Positions 8,999-20,194 of a DNA stretch of 64,000 nt are shown in pieces. The notes under the pieces were generated by a model. The model ran no database searches, had not been told where the DNA came from, and saw only the letters and a program-made list of their open reading frames with translations. Each line of letters starts with the position of its first letter. Position 1 is the stretch's first letter. The DNA is taken from positions 4,216,001 through 4,280,000 of the forward strand of contig NZ_AP022609.1 of NCBI RefSeq assembly GCF_010729485.1, read 5' to 3'. The stretch is from Mycolicibacter hiberniae (lineage in GTDB: Bacteria > Actinomycetota > Actinomycetes > Mycobacteriales > Mycobacteriaceae). Both the position numbers and the translations under genes were made by a program.

Positions 8999-10522
8999 AT
9001 GACCGCGATCACTCCCGCCAGCGCCCCGCTCTCCGGCACCGATACGGTGTCCAACCCCGCCACCGGGGAGTCGGCCGGCCAGGTGCGCTGGACCGAGCCC
9101 GCCGAGGTCGACAAGATCGCCGCCGGGCTGCGCACCGCGCAGCGCGAGTGGGAGCACCGCGGCGCCAAGGGCCGGGCCAAGGCGCTGGCCCGCTTCGCGC
9201 TGTGGCTCGGCGACAACCGGGACGAGATCGAGCGCCTGCTGATCGCCGAGACCGGCAAGTCCGCCACCGACGCCGCCCAAGAAGTCCCCCTGCTGATCAT
9301 GATCCTGTCCTACGTGATCAAGGTGATGGAGAAGGCGGTGGCCCCGGAGACCCGGCCGGCGTCCACCCCGGTACTCAAGGTCAAGAAAATCACCATCCAC
9401 TACCGGCCGCGGCCGGTCGTCGGCGTCATCGCGCCGTGGAACTACCCGGTGGCCAACGCGATGATGGACGCGATCGGCGCGCTGGCGGCCGGGTGCGCCG
9501 TGCTGCTCAAGCCTTCCGAGCAGACCCCGCTGACCGCCGAACTGCTACGCAAAGGCTGGCTGGACTCCGGGGCTCCGGACGTGTTCGCGGTGGTGCAGGG
9601 TGCCCGCGAAGTGGCCGAAGCGGTGATCGACAACTCCGACTACGTTCAGTTCACCGGCTCCACCGCCACCGGGCGCAAGGTCGCCGAACGGGCCGCCGGC
9701 CGGCTGGTGCCGGTCAGCCTCGAACTGGGCGGAAAAGACCCGATGATCGTGTGCGAGGACGCCGACATCGACCTGGCTGCGCACGCGGCGGTCTGGGGCG
9801 CGATGTTCAACGCCGGCCAGACCTGCGTGTCTGTCGAGCGGGTGTACGTGCTCGAACCGGTCTATGACAAGTTCGTCGCCGCGGTGGTCCGCGACGTCGA
9901 GGCGCTGCAGGTGGGCACCGGCGAGGGCAAGCACTTCGGGGCGCTGATCAGCGAACAGCAACTCGCCATCACCGAGCGGCATGTGAAGGAGGCATTGGCC
10001 GCCGGCGCCCGCGCGCTGACCGGCGGTGAGCGCTCTCCCGGACCCGGCAGCTTCTACCCGCCCACCGTGCTGGTCGACGTCGACCATTCGATGGCTTGCA
10101 TGACCGAGGAGACCTTCGGGCCGACCCTGCCGATCATGAAGGTCAGCAGCGTGCAGGAGGCGATCCGGCTGGCCAACGACAGCCCCTACGGGCTGAGCGC
10201 CTCGGTGTTCTCCAAAGATGTCGCACGAGCGAAGGACATCGCGCTGCAGTTGGACTGCGGAGCGGTCAACGTCAACGACGTGATCTCCAACCTGATGTGC
10301 ACGACAGCGCCGATGGGCGGCTGGAAGACCTCGGGTATCGGGGCGCGCTTCGGCGGCGAAGACGGCATCCGCAAGTTCTGCCGGCAGGAGACCGTCGTCG
10401 TGCCGCGCACCAACGTCGGCGCGGGTGGTAACTACTACCACAACTCGCTGGCCACGCTGGCTCGGACCAACCGGTTGCTCACCCGGATCGTGTTGGCCCG
10501 CCCGCGCCGTACCGCGAAATAG
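8999..10522 (+). CDS. NAD(P)-dependent aldehyde dehydrogenase
   Basis: 507 residues. The catalytic Cys is C276 (NAGQTCVSVERV), the general-base Glu is E242 (VSLELGGKDP), and VIAPWNYPVANAM and FTGSTATGRKVAE form the cofactor-binding segments. The sequence resembles succinate-semialdehyde or long-chain aldehyde dehydrogenases, but the substrate is not fixed by sequence. It also has a C-terminal tail (NYYHNSLATLARTNRLLTRI) beyond the usual end. The following gene starts with GTG overlapping the stop (TAGTG), so the two are translationally coupled. Confidence 0.9.
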   Translation: MTAITPASAPLSGTDTVSNPATGESAGQVRWTEPAEVDKIAAGLRTAQREWEHRGAKGRAKALARFALWLGDNRDEIERLLIAETGKSATDAAQEVPLLIMILSYVIKVMEKAVAPETRPASTPVLKVKKITIHYRPRPVVGVIAPWNYPVANAMMDAIGALAAGCAVLLKPSEQTPLTAELLRKGWLDSGAPDVFAVVQGAREVAEAVIDNSDYVQFTGSTATGRKVAERAAGRLVPVSLELGGKDPMIVCEDADIDLAAHAAVWGAMFNAGQTCVSVERVYVLEPVYDKFVAAVVRDVEALQVGTGEGKHFGALISEQQLAITERHVKEALAAGARALTGGERSPGPGSFYPPTVLVDVDHSMACMTEETFGPTLPIMKVSSVQEAIRLANDSPYGLSASVFSKDVARAKDIALQLDCGAVNVNDVISNLMCTTAPMGGWKTSGIGARFGGEDGIRKFCRQETVVVPRTNVGAGGNYYHNSLATLARTNRLLTRIVLARPRRTAK

Positions 10523-11352
10523 TGCGGCTCTTCTCGGCGGCGCTGTTCTGGTTGCTGACCACCGCGACACTTGCGGTGGCGCTACCTACCGCGTGGGCGC
10601 AGCACAACCTCGTCGATGCCGACGGTTACGCCCGGCTGGCCGCCCGGGCCGCAACTGTGCCCGCCCTCCAGGACGCGGTCGCGGCCGAGCTCAGTGCCCA
10701 GACGGTGCAGCTGATCCGGGGGAGCGGCTTGCGCATCGACCCGGCAGAGGCCCGCGAGGCGGCTCGCGAGTACACCGCCGGACCGGAGTTTCCGGCTCAG
10801 TTCGTTCGGGTCAACCGGGACGGGCACGCCTGGTTGCTCAACGTCGGCGATCCCGGGCCCTGGGAGATCGACGTGATGCCGATGCTGCGTAGCGATGCCT
10901 TCGCCCAACTGCTGGCCGTCTACCCCGTCACCCTGCCGGCCTCGTTGACGGTGCCGCTGACCTCGACCTCCACCGAGGTGATGCGCCCGGCCGGGCTGCA
11001 CCGGCTCGCGGTGTGGGGCCCGTTGCTCACCGTCGTGCTGGGCGCCATGGCCGGGTTGTGCGCGGTCATGACGGTGGTCGCCGCCCGCCACCGCGGCAGG
11101 GCCCTGGCCAGCTTGGGTGTCTCGGCGCTGCTGGTGGGAGCCGGCGTCTGGTCGGCCGTCGAAGTGGCGCGGCGCTACCTCGATCAAGTGCTGCGCCAGG
11201 CCACCGGCGACATCCGCCGGATCGCCGAAGCCTTTGCCGACGTGGCCGAAACAAGTCTGCATCAGTGGCTCACCGTAACCTTGGCTGCCGGGGCGGTATT
11301 AGTGCTGGTAGGAGTGGGTGTGGCATTGCTGGGTGGGCTGCGCAAAACCTGA
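10522..11352 (+). CDS. Hypothetical membrane protein
   Basis: 276 residues of unknown function. An N-terminal hydrophobic segment (LFSAALFWLLTTATLAVALP, 3-22) anchors an outside domain of roughly 140 residues, followed by three membrane helices: about 160-180 (WGPLLTVVLGAMAGLCAVM), 190-210 (LASLGVSALLVGAGVW) and 250-272 (LTVTLAAGAVLVLVGVG). I do not recognise a catalytic motif. The GTG start overlaps the aldehyde dehydrogenase stop by one base, so the pair is coupled. Mycobacterial genomes carry similar proteins without known roles. Confidence 0.75.
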   Translation: MRLFSAALFWLLTTATLAVALPTAWAQHNLVDADGYARLAARAATVPALQDAVAAELSAQTVQLIRGSGLRIDPAEAREAAREYTAGPEFPAQFVRVNRDGHAWLLNVGDPGPWEIDVMPMLRSDAFAQLLAVYPVTLPASLTVPLTSTSTEVMRPAGLHRLAVWGPLLTVVLGAMAGLCAVMTVVAARHRGRALASLGVSALLVGAGVWSAVEVARRYLDQVLRQATGDIRRIAEAFADVAETSLHQWLTVTLAAGAVLVLVGVGVALLGGLRKT

Positions 11353-11446
11353 ATGTCGCCCGAACGGTGGATACCGAACGGCCGTTGACTTTTGCAATGA
11401 TCTCGGCGAAGGAGTTTCTTTTTCCCCGAGAGGCGGGTTCGCCCCC

Positions 11447-12601
11447 ATGAGTGACCACGACGTGGCGTCGGTCGGACCGAACGCGGACGGGCCTGGGCCA
11501 CTATCGCCGGCTCCGTTGGTCCGGTTCGACTTTCAGCCCTATCACGTGCTGCGTGTACTGGCCGGGGCCTGGGCGGTGGCCGGCCTGGTCACCTGGCCGG
11601 GTATCGGCTGCTGGGTCAGCGCCGCGGTGTCGGCCTGGGCGGACTGGTACACCCGCAAAAACCGGATCGGCTGGCCGATCGATGTGGAGGACTTCCTGGT
11701 GGAGCGGGGATGGGCGCTGCGTCGGCCCCGGCACCGTGCTGCCGACAATCGGCCCCTGATCCCGTTTCGCCCCATGACCGTTCCCGAGTTGTATGCCGCC
11801 GCCGTCAAGATATTGCTGCGCAACTGGCCGACTCTGGTCGGCGTCCCGGCCGTCATCTGCACCGGATTCGGGGCGGTCTTCGTGATGATCATGCACAGCC
11901 TGGAGGCGCCTACGCCTGCGCATGTGGCGCAGCTGCTATTCAGCGGCCACGACACGATGCTCAGCGTGTCGAGCATGACGCTGGCGGTGCTGGTGGTGCT
12001 CTACGCCCTGGTTCTGCCGGCCGATGCGCTGCTGATCCTGCTGGGGGTGCAGGCCACCGACAAAGTGATCGGCGGCAAGCGCGTTCGATTCGAGGAGATG
12101 CTCTGCAGTGCTACCGAACGGGTGTGCACGGTGTGTCGCCTGACCTTCGCCTACTACATGATCGGGGTGGTGGCGTTGCTCCTGCATGTGGTGGCGCGTT
12201 ACAGCGGTTTCTATGCCGCAACCATTCCCCTCCTCGTGGTCGCCAGCGTCGCCGCATTTGTGCTGGCACGGCTGCTGAGCATGTCACCGATCGTGCTGAT
12301 CCGGGAAAACCGCGGAGTCGCCGAATCATTCAGGCGTTCGATCGAGCTCTGCAAGCCCGCGGCGGGACGGATCATCGGTATCTACGTGCTGTGGATGGCC
12401 GGCATGGTGGCCGTAGCGCTGCTGTCTTCGGCGCTGACCTGGGTGACCGTGGTGATCACCTACCCGGTGTTGATCGGCCTGGTCCGGTGCCTGCAGATGC
12501 TGGTCTACACCGACCTGCGGATTCGGCAGGAGAATTACGCGCCGGAGCTGTTCGCCGAGTGGATGCGCAACATGGGCCGGGAGGGGCTGGCCAGCGGCTA
12601 G
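11447..12601 (+). CDS. Hypothetical polytopic membrane protein
   Basis: 384 residues, not recognised as a named family. An N-terminal segment (VLRAGAW-like helix, about 30-60) contains the charged WADWYTRKNRIGWPIDVEDF loop. Then come about six membrane helices, with VGVPAVICTGFGAVFVMIM, LAVLVVLYALVLPADALLIL, YYMIGVVALLLHVVAR, TIPLLVVASVAAFVLARLL and IGIYVLWMAGMVAVALL clear. Lengthy loops are Arg-rich on the presumed inside. The ATG at 11447 is chosen because upstream codons look non-coding; no strong ribosome site is seen. It ends 4 bases into the convergent peptidase gene. Confidence 0.72.
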   Translation: MSDHDVASVGPNADGPGPLSPAPLVRFDFQPYHVLRVLAGAWAVAGLVTWPGIGCWVSAAVSAWADWYTRKNRIGWPIDVEDFLVERGWALRRPRHRAADNRPLIPFRPMTVPELYAAAVKILLRNWPTLVGVPAVICTGFGAVFVMIMHSLEAPTPAHVAQLLFSGHDTMLSVSSMTLAVLVVLYALVLPADALLILLGVQATDKVIGGKRVRFEEMLCSATERVCTVCRLTFAYYMIGVVALLLHVVARYSGFYAATIPLLVVASVAAFVLARLLSMSPIVLIRENRGVAESFRRSIELCKPAAGRIIGIYVLWMAGMVAVALLSSALTWVTVVITYPVLIGLVRCLQMLVYTDLRIRQENYAPELFAEWMRNMGREGLASG

Positions 12602-14634
12602 CCTGCGGCGGGGCCGCCCAGCATCCGCCGCAGGAACGAAAAGCTCAGCGCCGACTTGAAAGCTGCCTGGGCGTTGTCGGCCGCGCCGCCGTGGCCGCCC
12701 TCGATGTTCTCGTAGTACCAAACCCGGTGTCCGGCCGCCTCCAGTGCCGCGGTCATCTTTCGGGCATGTCCGGGATGCACGCGGTCGTCACGGGTCGAGG
12801 TGGTGATCAGCACCGGCGGATAGACGGTATCGGCCGAAATGTTCTGGTACGGCGAGTACTTACTGATGAACTCCCACTCAGCCGGGTCATCGGGGTCGCC
12901 GTACTCGGCCACCCAGGACGCACCGGCCAGCAGCAGGTGGTAGCGGCGCATGTCCAGCAGCGGTACCTGGCAGACCAACGCCCCGAACAACTGCGGGTAG
13001 CTGGTCAGCATGATGCCCATCAGCAGTCCGCCGTTGCTGCCGCCCACCGCGCCGAGCTGCGCGACGGTCGTGATGCCACGGTCCACCAGGTCGGTTGCGA
13101 CCGCGGCGAAATCCTCGGCCACCAGGTGCCGGCCCGAGCGCATCGCCTGGGTGTGCCAGTGCGGGCCGTACTCGCCGCCGCCGCGGATATTGGCCAGCAC
13201 GTAGGTGCCACCGCGTGCCAGCCACAGCCGGCCCAGCACGGCGTCGTAGCCGGGGGTGCGTGCCACCTCGAAGCCGCCGTAGCCGCCCAGCAGCGTCGCA
13301 CCGGTCGCATCGGCCGGGCGAACCACGAAGTAGGGGATCGCGGTCCCGTCTTTCGAGGTGGCGAAGTGCTGCTGCACGGACAGCCCGTCGGCGTCGAAAA
13401 GCGCGGGAGCCGATTTGATCTCCGTCAGGTCGCCATCGGCGGGACCGTGCAGCAGGCGTGACGGCCTGTCGAATCCGCTGGAGTCCAAGAAGATCTCGTC
13501 GCCCGTGTCGTCGGCGGCCACGATCACGGTGTTGGTGTTGGGCGGCACCGCATCGATCGGTCGCCGTTGCCAGTCGACCGGCGAGACCACTTCCACCCGG
13601 CTGGCCACGTCGCGCAGGGTCACCAGCACGAGATGATCACGGGTCCACGCGTAGTGATGCAGGGCGGTGTGGGCGTCCGGTTCGAAGACGACGCGGCACT
13701 GCGCGGTGCCGGCGAGGAATTCCTCGTAGTCGGCGGCCAGCAGCGACCCTGCTCGATACGACGCGGTGCCGGTGTCCCAGTCGGTGCGCAGCTCGATCAG
13801 GATCCACTGCCGGTGTACCGACACCGAGGCGTCGGTAGGGGCGTCGATGCGGATCAACTCTCCGGCACGCAGCTCGTAGACCTGATCGTTGTAGAAGTCG
13901 ATCGCCCGCGACACCATGGTGCGCTCGAAGCCCGGGGTACGGTCTGCGCCCGCGGCCACCAGCACATCGGTGACCGAACCGGTGAACACCGTCTCCGCCT
14001 GGGCCAGATCCTGGCCGCGACGCCACCGTTTCACCATCCGGGGATAGCCGGATTCGGTCAGTGAGTCGGCGCCGAAATCAGTACCCACCAGGACGGTGTC
14101 GTCGTCCTCCCAGCTGATCCGCGTCTTTGCCTCGGCAAGCGCGAATCCCTGACGGTCCGGCTCAACGAATTCTCGTGTCGTCATACCGAATTCGCGCACC
14201 ACCACGGCGTCGGACCCGCCCCGGGACAGCGATATCAGGGCTCGGCTGTGATCGGGCTCGATCACGTTGGCGCCGCCCCACACCCAGTTCTCGTCGTCGG
14301 CGCGGGCCAACTCGTCGAGGTCGATGACCACATCCCAGTCCGGGTTGTCGGTGCGGTAACTGTCCAGGCTGGTGCGCCGCCACAGACCCCGGGGGTTGGC
14401 GGCGTCACGCCAGAAGTTGTAGAGGTAGGCGCCGCGGCGCCGCACATACGGGATGCGGGCGTCGGTGTCGAGCACCTCGCGCGCGGCGGCGCGCATCGCC
14501 TCGAAATCGTCGCCGGCGAACTCGTCGACAGTGGGGGTGTTGTGGGCGCGCACCCACTCCAGGGACCGTTCGCCGGTGACGTCCTCCAGCCACAGGTGGG
14601 GGTCGTCGCAGTCGTGGGCGGGCATGGAGTTCAT
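12598..14634 (-). CDS. Prolyl oligopeptidase family serine peptidase (Rv0457c-like)
   Basis: 678 residues. An N-terminal beta-propeller (DDPHLWLEDVTGERSLEWVR opening) precedes an alpha/beta-hydrolase domain. The catalytic Ser is in AVGGSNGGLLMG, the Asp in STRDDRVHPGHARK and the His in EGGHGGAADNAQ; all three are intact. The family cleaves short peptides after proline; M. tuberculosis Rv0457c is the syntenic match. The start is uncertain: ATG at 14634 or 14625 are both plausible and neither has a good ribosome site. It is divergent from the aldehyde dehydrogenase at 14691 and its end overlaps the convergent membrane gene by 4 bases. Confidence 0.92.
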   Translation of the reverse strand: MNSMPAHDCDDPHLWLEDVTGERSLEWVRAHNTPTVDEFAGDDFEAMRAAAREVLDTDARIPYVRRRGAYLYNFWRDAANPRGLWRRTSLDSYRTDNPDWDVVIDLDELARADDENWVWGGANVIEPDHSRALISLSRGGSDAVVVREFGMTTREFVEPDRQGFALAEAKTRISWEDDDTVLVGTDFGADSLTESGYPRMVKRWRRGQDLAQAETVFTGSVTDVLVAAGADRTPGFERTMVSRAIDFYNDQVYELRAGELIRIDAPTDASVSVHRQWILIELRTDWDTGTASYRAGSLLAADYEEFLAGTAQCRVVFEPDAHTALHHYAWTRDHLVLVTLRDVASRVEVVSPVDWQRRPIDAVPPNTNTVIVAADDTGDEIFLDSSGFDRPSRLLHGPADGDLTEIKSAPALFDADGLSVQQHFATSKDGTAIPYFVVRPADATGATLLGGYGGFEVARTPGYDAVLGRLWLARGGTYVLANIRGGGEYGPHWHTQAMRSGRHLVAEDFAAVATDLVDRGITTVAQLGAVGGSNGGLLMGIMLTSYPQLFGALVCQVPLLDMRRYHLLLAGASWVAEYGDPDDPAEWEFISKYSPYQNISADTVYPPVLITTSTRDDRVHPGHARKMTAALEAAGHRVWYYENIEGGHGGAADNAQAAFKSALSFSFLRRMLGGPAAG

Positions 14635-14690
14635 TGTGACCGTGACGGTAATGTGAGTTGAGTAACACCCACGCCTAAGGAGCAACATCG

Positions 14691-16213
<1,523 letters not shown>

Positions 16214-16214
<1 letters not shown>

Positions 16215-16618
16215 TGGCCGCCCCGGACCGGGTGCTGGTCACCGACGCCGCCGCGGAACTTCTGGCGCGGCTGGTGGCACGCCACGGCCCGGTGATATTC
16301 CACCAGTCCGGTGGCTGTTGTGACGGTTCGGCGCCGATGTGCTACCCCGACGGCGACTTCATCATCGGCGACCACGACGTGTTACTCGGTGTGCTCGACG
16401 CAGCGGGCGCCGAGGTCCCGGTCTGGATCTCCGGTCCGCAGTTCGCGGCCTGGAAACACACCCAGCTGACCATCGATGTGGTGCCCGGCCGGGGGGCGGG
16501 CTTCAGCTTGGAGGCGCCCGAAGGGATGCGGTTTCTGACCCGCAGCCGGGCCTTCACCGAGGCCGAGAACGCGGCGCTGGAATCGCTGCCGGTGATAACC
16601 GGGTCGCTACCGGGCTGA
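16214..16618 (+). CDS. DUF779 protein (Rv0459-like)
   Basis: 134 residues. The segment HQSGGCCDGSAPMC is the conserved Cys-rich motif of DUF779 and may bind a metal. The family sits next to acetaldehyde-type dehydrogenases across bacteria, and its function is unknown. Its ATG overlaps the upstream stop by one base (TGATG), so translation is coupled. The C-terminal RFLTRSRAFTEAENAALE is also family-like. A role as a partner or metal-dependent helper of the aldehyde dehydrogenase is inference from context. Confidence 0.88.
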
Positions 16619-16647
16619 CCGGCGTAATCGCCGTAAAATCTGGTGGT

Positions 16648-16926
16648 GTGATTCCGCTCCCGCGCCCCTGGTTGCTCAGCAGCGCCATGCTGGTCGGGGC
16701 GGCGCTCGGCATCCTGGCCGGTATCGGTGTGACCCTGCTGATCAGCGCGCCGCTGCGCCCGGACGTCGCGATCACCCTGGTGCTCGGTGCGCCCAGTGCC
16801 GCGGGGCTGGTGCTGGTGTTCGTCTCCTCGCGTCGGTGGGTAACCGCACTGGGTGCGTTTCTTCTCGCGCTGGGGGTCGGATGGTTCGGCACGCTGGCCG
16901 CGATTCAGGTGGTCTCCGGTGTCTGA
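16648..16926 (+). CDS. Small membrane protein (Rv0460-like)
   Basis: 92 residues starting GTG at 16648, with three hydrophobic helices (about 10-30, 37-55 and 62-82) and few polar residues. Position after the DUF779 gene matches Rv0460, a short hydrophobic protein of unknown role. The start could be a little further upstream; GTG 16648 is chosen because the helix-bearing sequence begins there. Its last 8 bases overlap the next gene. Confidence 0.65.
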   Translation: MIPLPRPWLLSSAMLVGAALGILAGIGVTLLISAPLRPDVAITLVLGAPSAAGLVLVFVSSRRWVTALGAFLLALGVGWFGTLAAIQVVSGV

Positions 16927-17470
16927 GGCCACCGACACCGGGTCGCTGCCGATGACCGAGCCCCATATGGCTCCGATTTTCGACACCGGGCCCCACCCGG
17001 TGCCGCTGCCGTCCGAGGAGGTGGGTGAGCCGCCTGCCGACGATGTACCGCCGGCGCGGGTCCCCGATGCGCAATCCCGGCTGTCGCCGGCCAAAATGCC
17101 GGCCAAACCCGCCAAGCCACCCAAGCCGGTGTTCGTCGCGGGCCAGTATCAATTCCTCAAGTGGTGGCAGCTGGCCTTGGCGCTGGCCGCGGTGTGGATC
17201 CCGGCGGCAGGCATCGGCTTGGGGCTGTTCGCCTGGTGGTACTCCCTGGCCGACAAGGCGCCGGCCGTCTTCGTCGTCGTTGCCTACGCGGTGGTGTGTA
17301 CGGTCGCCGGGTTGATCGTGGCGATGGTCGGGGAGAGGCCGATGGTCTCGGCGGTCGCGATCGCGCTGCTGTCGGCGGTGTTCGCCTCGGCGGTAGCCGC
17401 CGCGCCGCTTTATGGGCATTACTACTGCCAGCACGTCAGCCGGTGCGTCGCCGGCGTTCTTCCGTACTGA
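16919..17470 (+). CDS. Membrane protein with Pro-rich N-terminus (Rv0461-like)
   Basis: 183 residues. The first ~70 are hydrophilic and Pro-rich (KPAKPPKPVF), then three membrane helices follow: about 80-102 (LALALAAVWIPAAGIGLGLF), 112-133 and 142-163. Two Cys (YYCQHVSRC) lie near the end on the presumed outside. It begins GTG at 16919 overlapping the previous gene by 8 bases. Position matches Rv0461; function unknown. Confidence 0.7.
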   Translation: MSEATDTGSLPMTEPHMAPIFDTGPHPVPLPSEEVGEPPADDVPPARVPDAQSRLSPAKMPAKPAKPPKPVFVAGQYQFLKWWQLALALAAVWIPAAGIGLGLFAWWYSLADKAPAVFVVVAYAVVCTVAGLIVAMVGERPMVSAVAIALLSAVFASAVAAAPLYGHYYCQHVSRCVAGVLPY

Positions 17471-17629
17471 CACTCAGGGACTCTGGACGATCCGCGGGGC
17501 CACTGACTCGATCCGGCGTTCCGCTCTGCAATTCATTTTTATGGACAAAGGCCTTGCAAAATGGCCGAGGCTCCCTTCTAATGTACTAGTTGATACCTTG
17601 AATTCTTTCAAGCGGAGGGTGGCGGCGTC

Positions 17630-18532
17630 GTGCGCGATCAGGCAAACCGAAAGGCCATGACGGGGCAGGGGCATCCGGCAAACGTGGCCGTCGCATTGAC
17701 TTGGGTCTTGACTGCCACATTGATTCCGCTGGGGTGCGTTAGCTCGGCCCAAGCGCAGGTGGTCCCGGGCCCTCAAGCGGGCTTCATGGCAATGCCGTTT
17801 CCGTTTCCAGGCTACGACAACGCGGACACCTATCTCTGGAATCATCCCGACGCAAGCCAGGCTGATATCGACGCGCTGATCAACTGGGGTTATCAATACG
17901 GTTGGGGGGCAGATTTCGGCACTTATCAGATAGTTTATGATTCTGCACTGTCGAAGTACAACGCTATAATCGACACCAACGAGATGTTCCCCGGGTACTA
18001 CCCGGTAGTGCTCGCTGAATATTACGCCGACATCGTAAACTTTCTGGCTGCCAAGGGTTTTGGTGAGGCCATTGGCGAGCCCGGTTTGCCGGAGAACCCC
18101 GACGAAGACAATGGCGGCCCGGATGCGATTAGGTCCTTCTTTTCATTCTTGGGGGCGATGTTCGATCCGTCATCTACATACGGGCCGGGCGACGCCGGAA
18201 GGTTCCTCGGCGACGGTATCAATAGCATTCTCGGACCGTTTGCTCAATTCGTGGACTTGCTAGGAATTGACCTGGGGCCGGTCGGCGGTATTCTCTCGAT
18301 GCAAGATATTGCTGCAACCGTCATGGACTTGGGAACGCACTGGGCGGGCTTTCTCAACGGGGATCCGCTCGACGCAACCCACGTGTGGATTGAGATGCCG
18401 CAGATCCTCTTCGCGGGGGCTGGGGCGTTGCTCGGTGAAGTGCCCCTGCTGATGCCGCTGTCAATCGGATTTGAGGCGATCGGTAACGGACTAGGTGGTC
18501 TGGACTGGCTAGTTACAGAGATATGGGGGTGA
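17630..18532 (+). CDS. Secreted orphan protein, atypical composition
   Basis: 300 residues. The N-terminus has a signal peptide: basic start (MRDQANRK), a hydrophobic run (VAVALTWVLTATLIPLG) and a likely cleavage after SSAQA near 44. The mature part is acidic and rich in aromatic and Gly residues (DADTYLWNHPDASQAD-like, YGWGADFGTYQ) with no recognised domain. I do not know the family; the repeating GxGx and aromatic pattern is reminiscent of mycobacterial secreted proteins but no PE or PPE motif is present. The gene is visibly richer in A+T than its neighbours and uses codons such as AAT, TTT and ATA that they avoid, which suggests transfer or relaxed constraint. GTG 17630 is preceded by GGAGGG at 17614-17619. 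It splits Rv0461 from lpdC compared with M. tuberculosis. Confidence 0.72.
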   Translation: MRDQANRKAMTGQGHPANVAVALTWVLTATLIPLGCVSSAQAQVVPGPQAGFMAMPFPFPGYDNADTYLWNHPDASQADIDALINWGYQYGWGADFGTYQIVYDSALSKYNAIIDTNEMFPGYYPVVLAEYYADIVNFLAAKGFGEAIGEPGLPENPDEDNGGPDAIRSFFSFLGAMFDPSSTYGPGDAGRFLGDGINSILGPFAQFVDLLGIDLGPVGGILSMQDIAATVMDLGTHWAGFLNGDPLDATHVWIEMPQILFAGAGALLGEVPLLMPLSIGFEAIGNGLGGLDWLVTEIWG

Positions 18533-18789
18533 GTTAGCGTTCGGCCCAACCTCCTAAAGTGGGCCTTATCGCCGGTGCTGAAGTTGACTTCTCATGGCTT
18601 GTCTACCTTCGGCAGGAGGAATACGCCTACGCCGCGGCCGGGTAGCCGGAGGCTGGTGGACGCCGCAAGTTCCCTGTCGACGACGCGAGGATGGCGGCTC
18701 GTCCTCGGTCGTCCGCCGACTTCCCGCCGGAGGCGGCCAACGGCTGCCGAGTCGGGCGCCGAGCAGGGACCTGACGCTAGGGTGGGCTG

Positions 18790-20184
18790 GTGACCCACTT
18801 TGACGTCGTCGTTCTCGGAGCCGGCCCGGGCGGATATGTCGCGGCAATCCGCGCTGCCCAATTGGGCTTGAACACTGCCATCGTCGAGCCGAAGTACTGG
18901 GGCGGGGTCTGCCTCAACGTCGGCTGCATTCCCTCGAAAGCACTGCTGCGCAACGCGGAGCTGGCACACATCTTCACCAAGGAAGCCAAGACCTTCGGCA
19001 TCTCCGGAGAGGCCACCTTCGACTACGGCGCCGCCTTCGACCGCAGCCGCAAGGTCGCCGAGGGCCGGGTGGCCGGGGTGCACTTCCTGATGAAGAAGAA
19101 CAAGATCACCGAGATCCACGGCTACGGGACTTTCACCGACCCGCACACGTTGTCGGTGGCGCTCAACGACGGTGGTGCCCAGACGGTTACGTTCAACAAC
19201 GCGATCATCGCCACCGGGTCGAGCACCCGGTTGGTGCCGGGTACCTCGCTGTCGGACAACGTCGTCACCTACGAGCAGCTGATCCTGAGCCGGGAGCTGC
19301 CGAAGTCGATCGTCATCGCCGGCGCCGGGGCCATCGGCATGGAGTTCTCTTACGTCTTGGCCAACTACGGAGTGGACGTCACCGTGGTCGAGTTCCTTCC
19401 GCGGGCGCTGCCCAACGAGGACGCCGACGTGTCCAAGGAGATCGAGAAGCAGTTCAAGAAACTGGGCGTCAAGGTCCGCACCGGGACCAAGGTGGAAAGC
19501 ATCACCGACGACGGATCGACGGTGTCGGTCGTGGTGAGCAAGGACGGCCAGACCGAAACGCTGCAGGCCGACAAGGTGTTGCAGGCCATCGGCTTTGCGC
19601 CCAATGTCGACGGCTACGGGCTGGAGGCGGCCGGGGTCGCGCTGACCGAGCGCCGCGCCATCGGGGTCGGGGAGTACATGCAGACCTCGGTGCCGCACAT
19701 CTACGCCATCGGCGATGTCACCGGGTTGCTGCAGCTGGCGCATGTCGCCGAGGCGCAGGGCGTGGTGGCCGCCGAGACCATCGGCGGGGCCGAGACCATG
19801 TCGCTGGGCGACTACCGGATGATGCCGCGGGCCACCTTCTGCCAGCCGCAGGTGGCCAGCTTCGGCCTCACCGAGGAGCAGGCCAAGGCCGAGGGTTATG
19901 ACGTCAAGGTGGTGAAGTTCCCGTTCACCGCCAACGGCAAGGCGCATGGCGTGGGCGACCCGAGCGGGTTCGTCAAGCTGATCGCCGACGCACGCTACGG
20001 CGAGCTGATCGGCGGCCACCTGGTCGGCCACGATGTGTCCGAACTGCTGCCCGAGCTCACCTTGGCACAGAAGTGGGATCTGACGGCCAACGAACTGGCC
20101 CGCAATGTGCACACCCACCCGACGATGTCCGAGGCGCTGCAGGAGTGCTTCCACGGCCTGACCGGCCACATGATCAACTTCTGA
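18790..20184 (+). CDS. lpdC: Dihydrolipoamide dehydrogenase (E3)
   Basis: 464 residues, the length of M. tuberculosis Lpd (Rv0462). It reoxidises lipoyl groups of pyruvate and related dehydrogenases and the peroxynitrite reductase system, passing electrons to NAD. The FAD motif is [18 protein letters not shown] at the start, the redox disulfide is in [14 protein letters not shown], the NAD motif is [16 protein letters not shown], and the C-terminal dimer His-Glu pair is in [15 protein letters not shown] start at 18790. The 257 bases before it carry no gene that I can support and presumably its promoter. The next gene is convergent, 10 bases away. Confidence 0.97.
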   Translation: MTHFDVVVLGAGPGGYVAAIRAAQLGLNTAIVEPKYWGGVCLNVGCIPSKALLRNAELAHIFTKEAKTFGISGEATFDYGAAFDRSRKVAEGRVAGVHFLMKKNKITEIHGYGTFTDPHTLSVALNDGGAQTVTFNNAIIATGSSTRLVPGTSLSDNVVTYEQLILSRELPKSIVIAGAGAIGMEFSYVLANYGVDVTVVEFLPRALPNEDADVSKEIEKQFKKLGVKVRTGTKVESITDDGSTVSVVVSKDGQTETLQADKVLQAIGFAPNVDGYGLEAAGVALTERRAIGVGEYMQTSVPHIYAIGDVTGLLQLAHVAEAQGVVAAETIGGAETMSLGDYRMMPRATFCQPQVASFGLTEEQAKAEGYDVKVVKFPFTANGKAHGVGDPSGFVKLIADARYGELIGGHLVGHDVSELLPELTLAQKWDLTANELARNVHTHPTMSEALQECFHGLTGHMINF

Positions 20185-20194
20185 CAGCCCGCCG

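Noticed and set aside
11710..13461. Long plus-strand open frame overlapping the membrane gene and the peptidase
   Set aside because: Runs across two well-supported genes in other frames and lacks homology.
18533..18789. Possible short genes between the orphan and lpdC
   Set aside because: Frames in both directions are short, Arg-rich and run into neighbouring genes; no ribosome site or homology seen.
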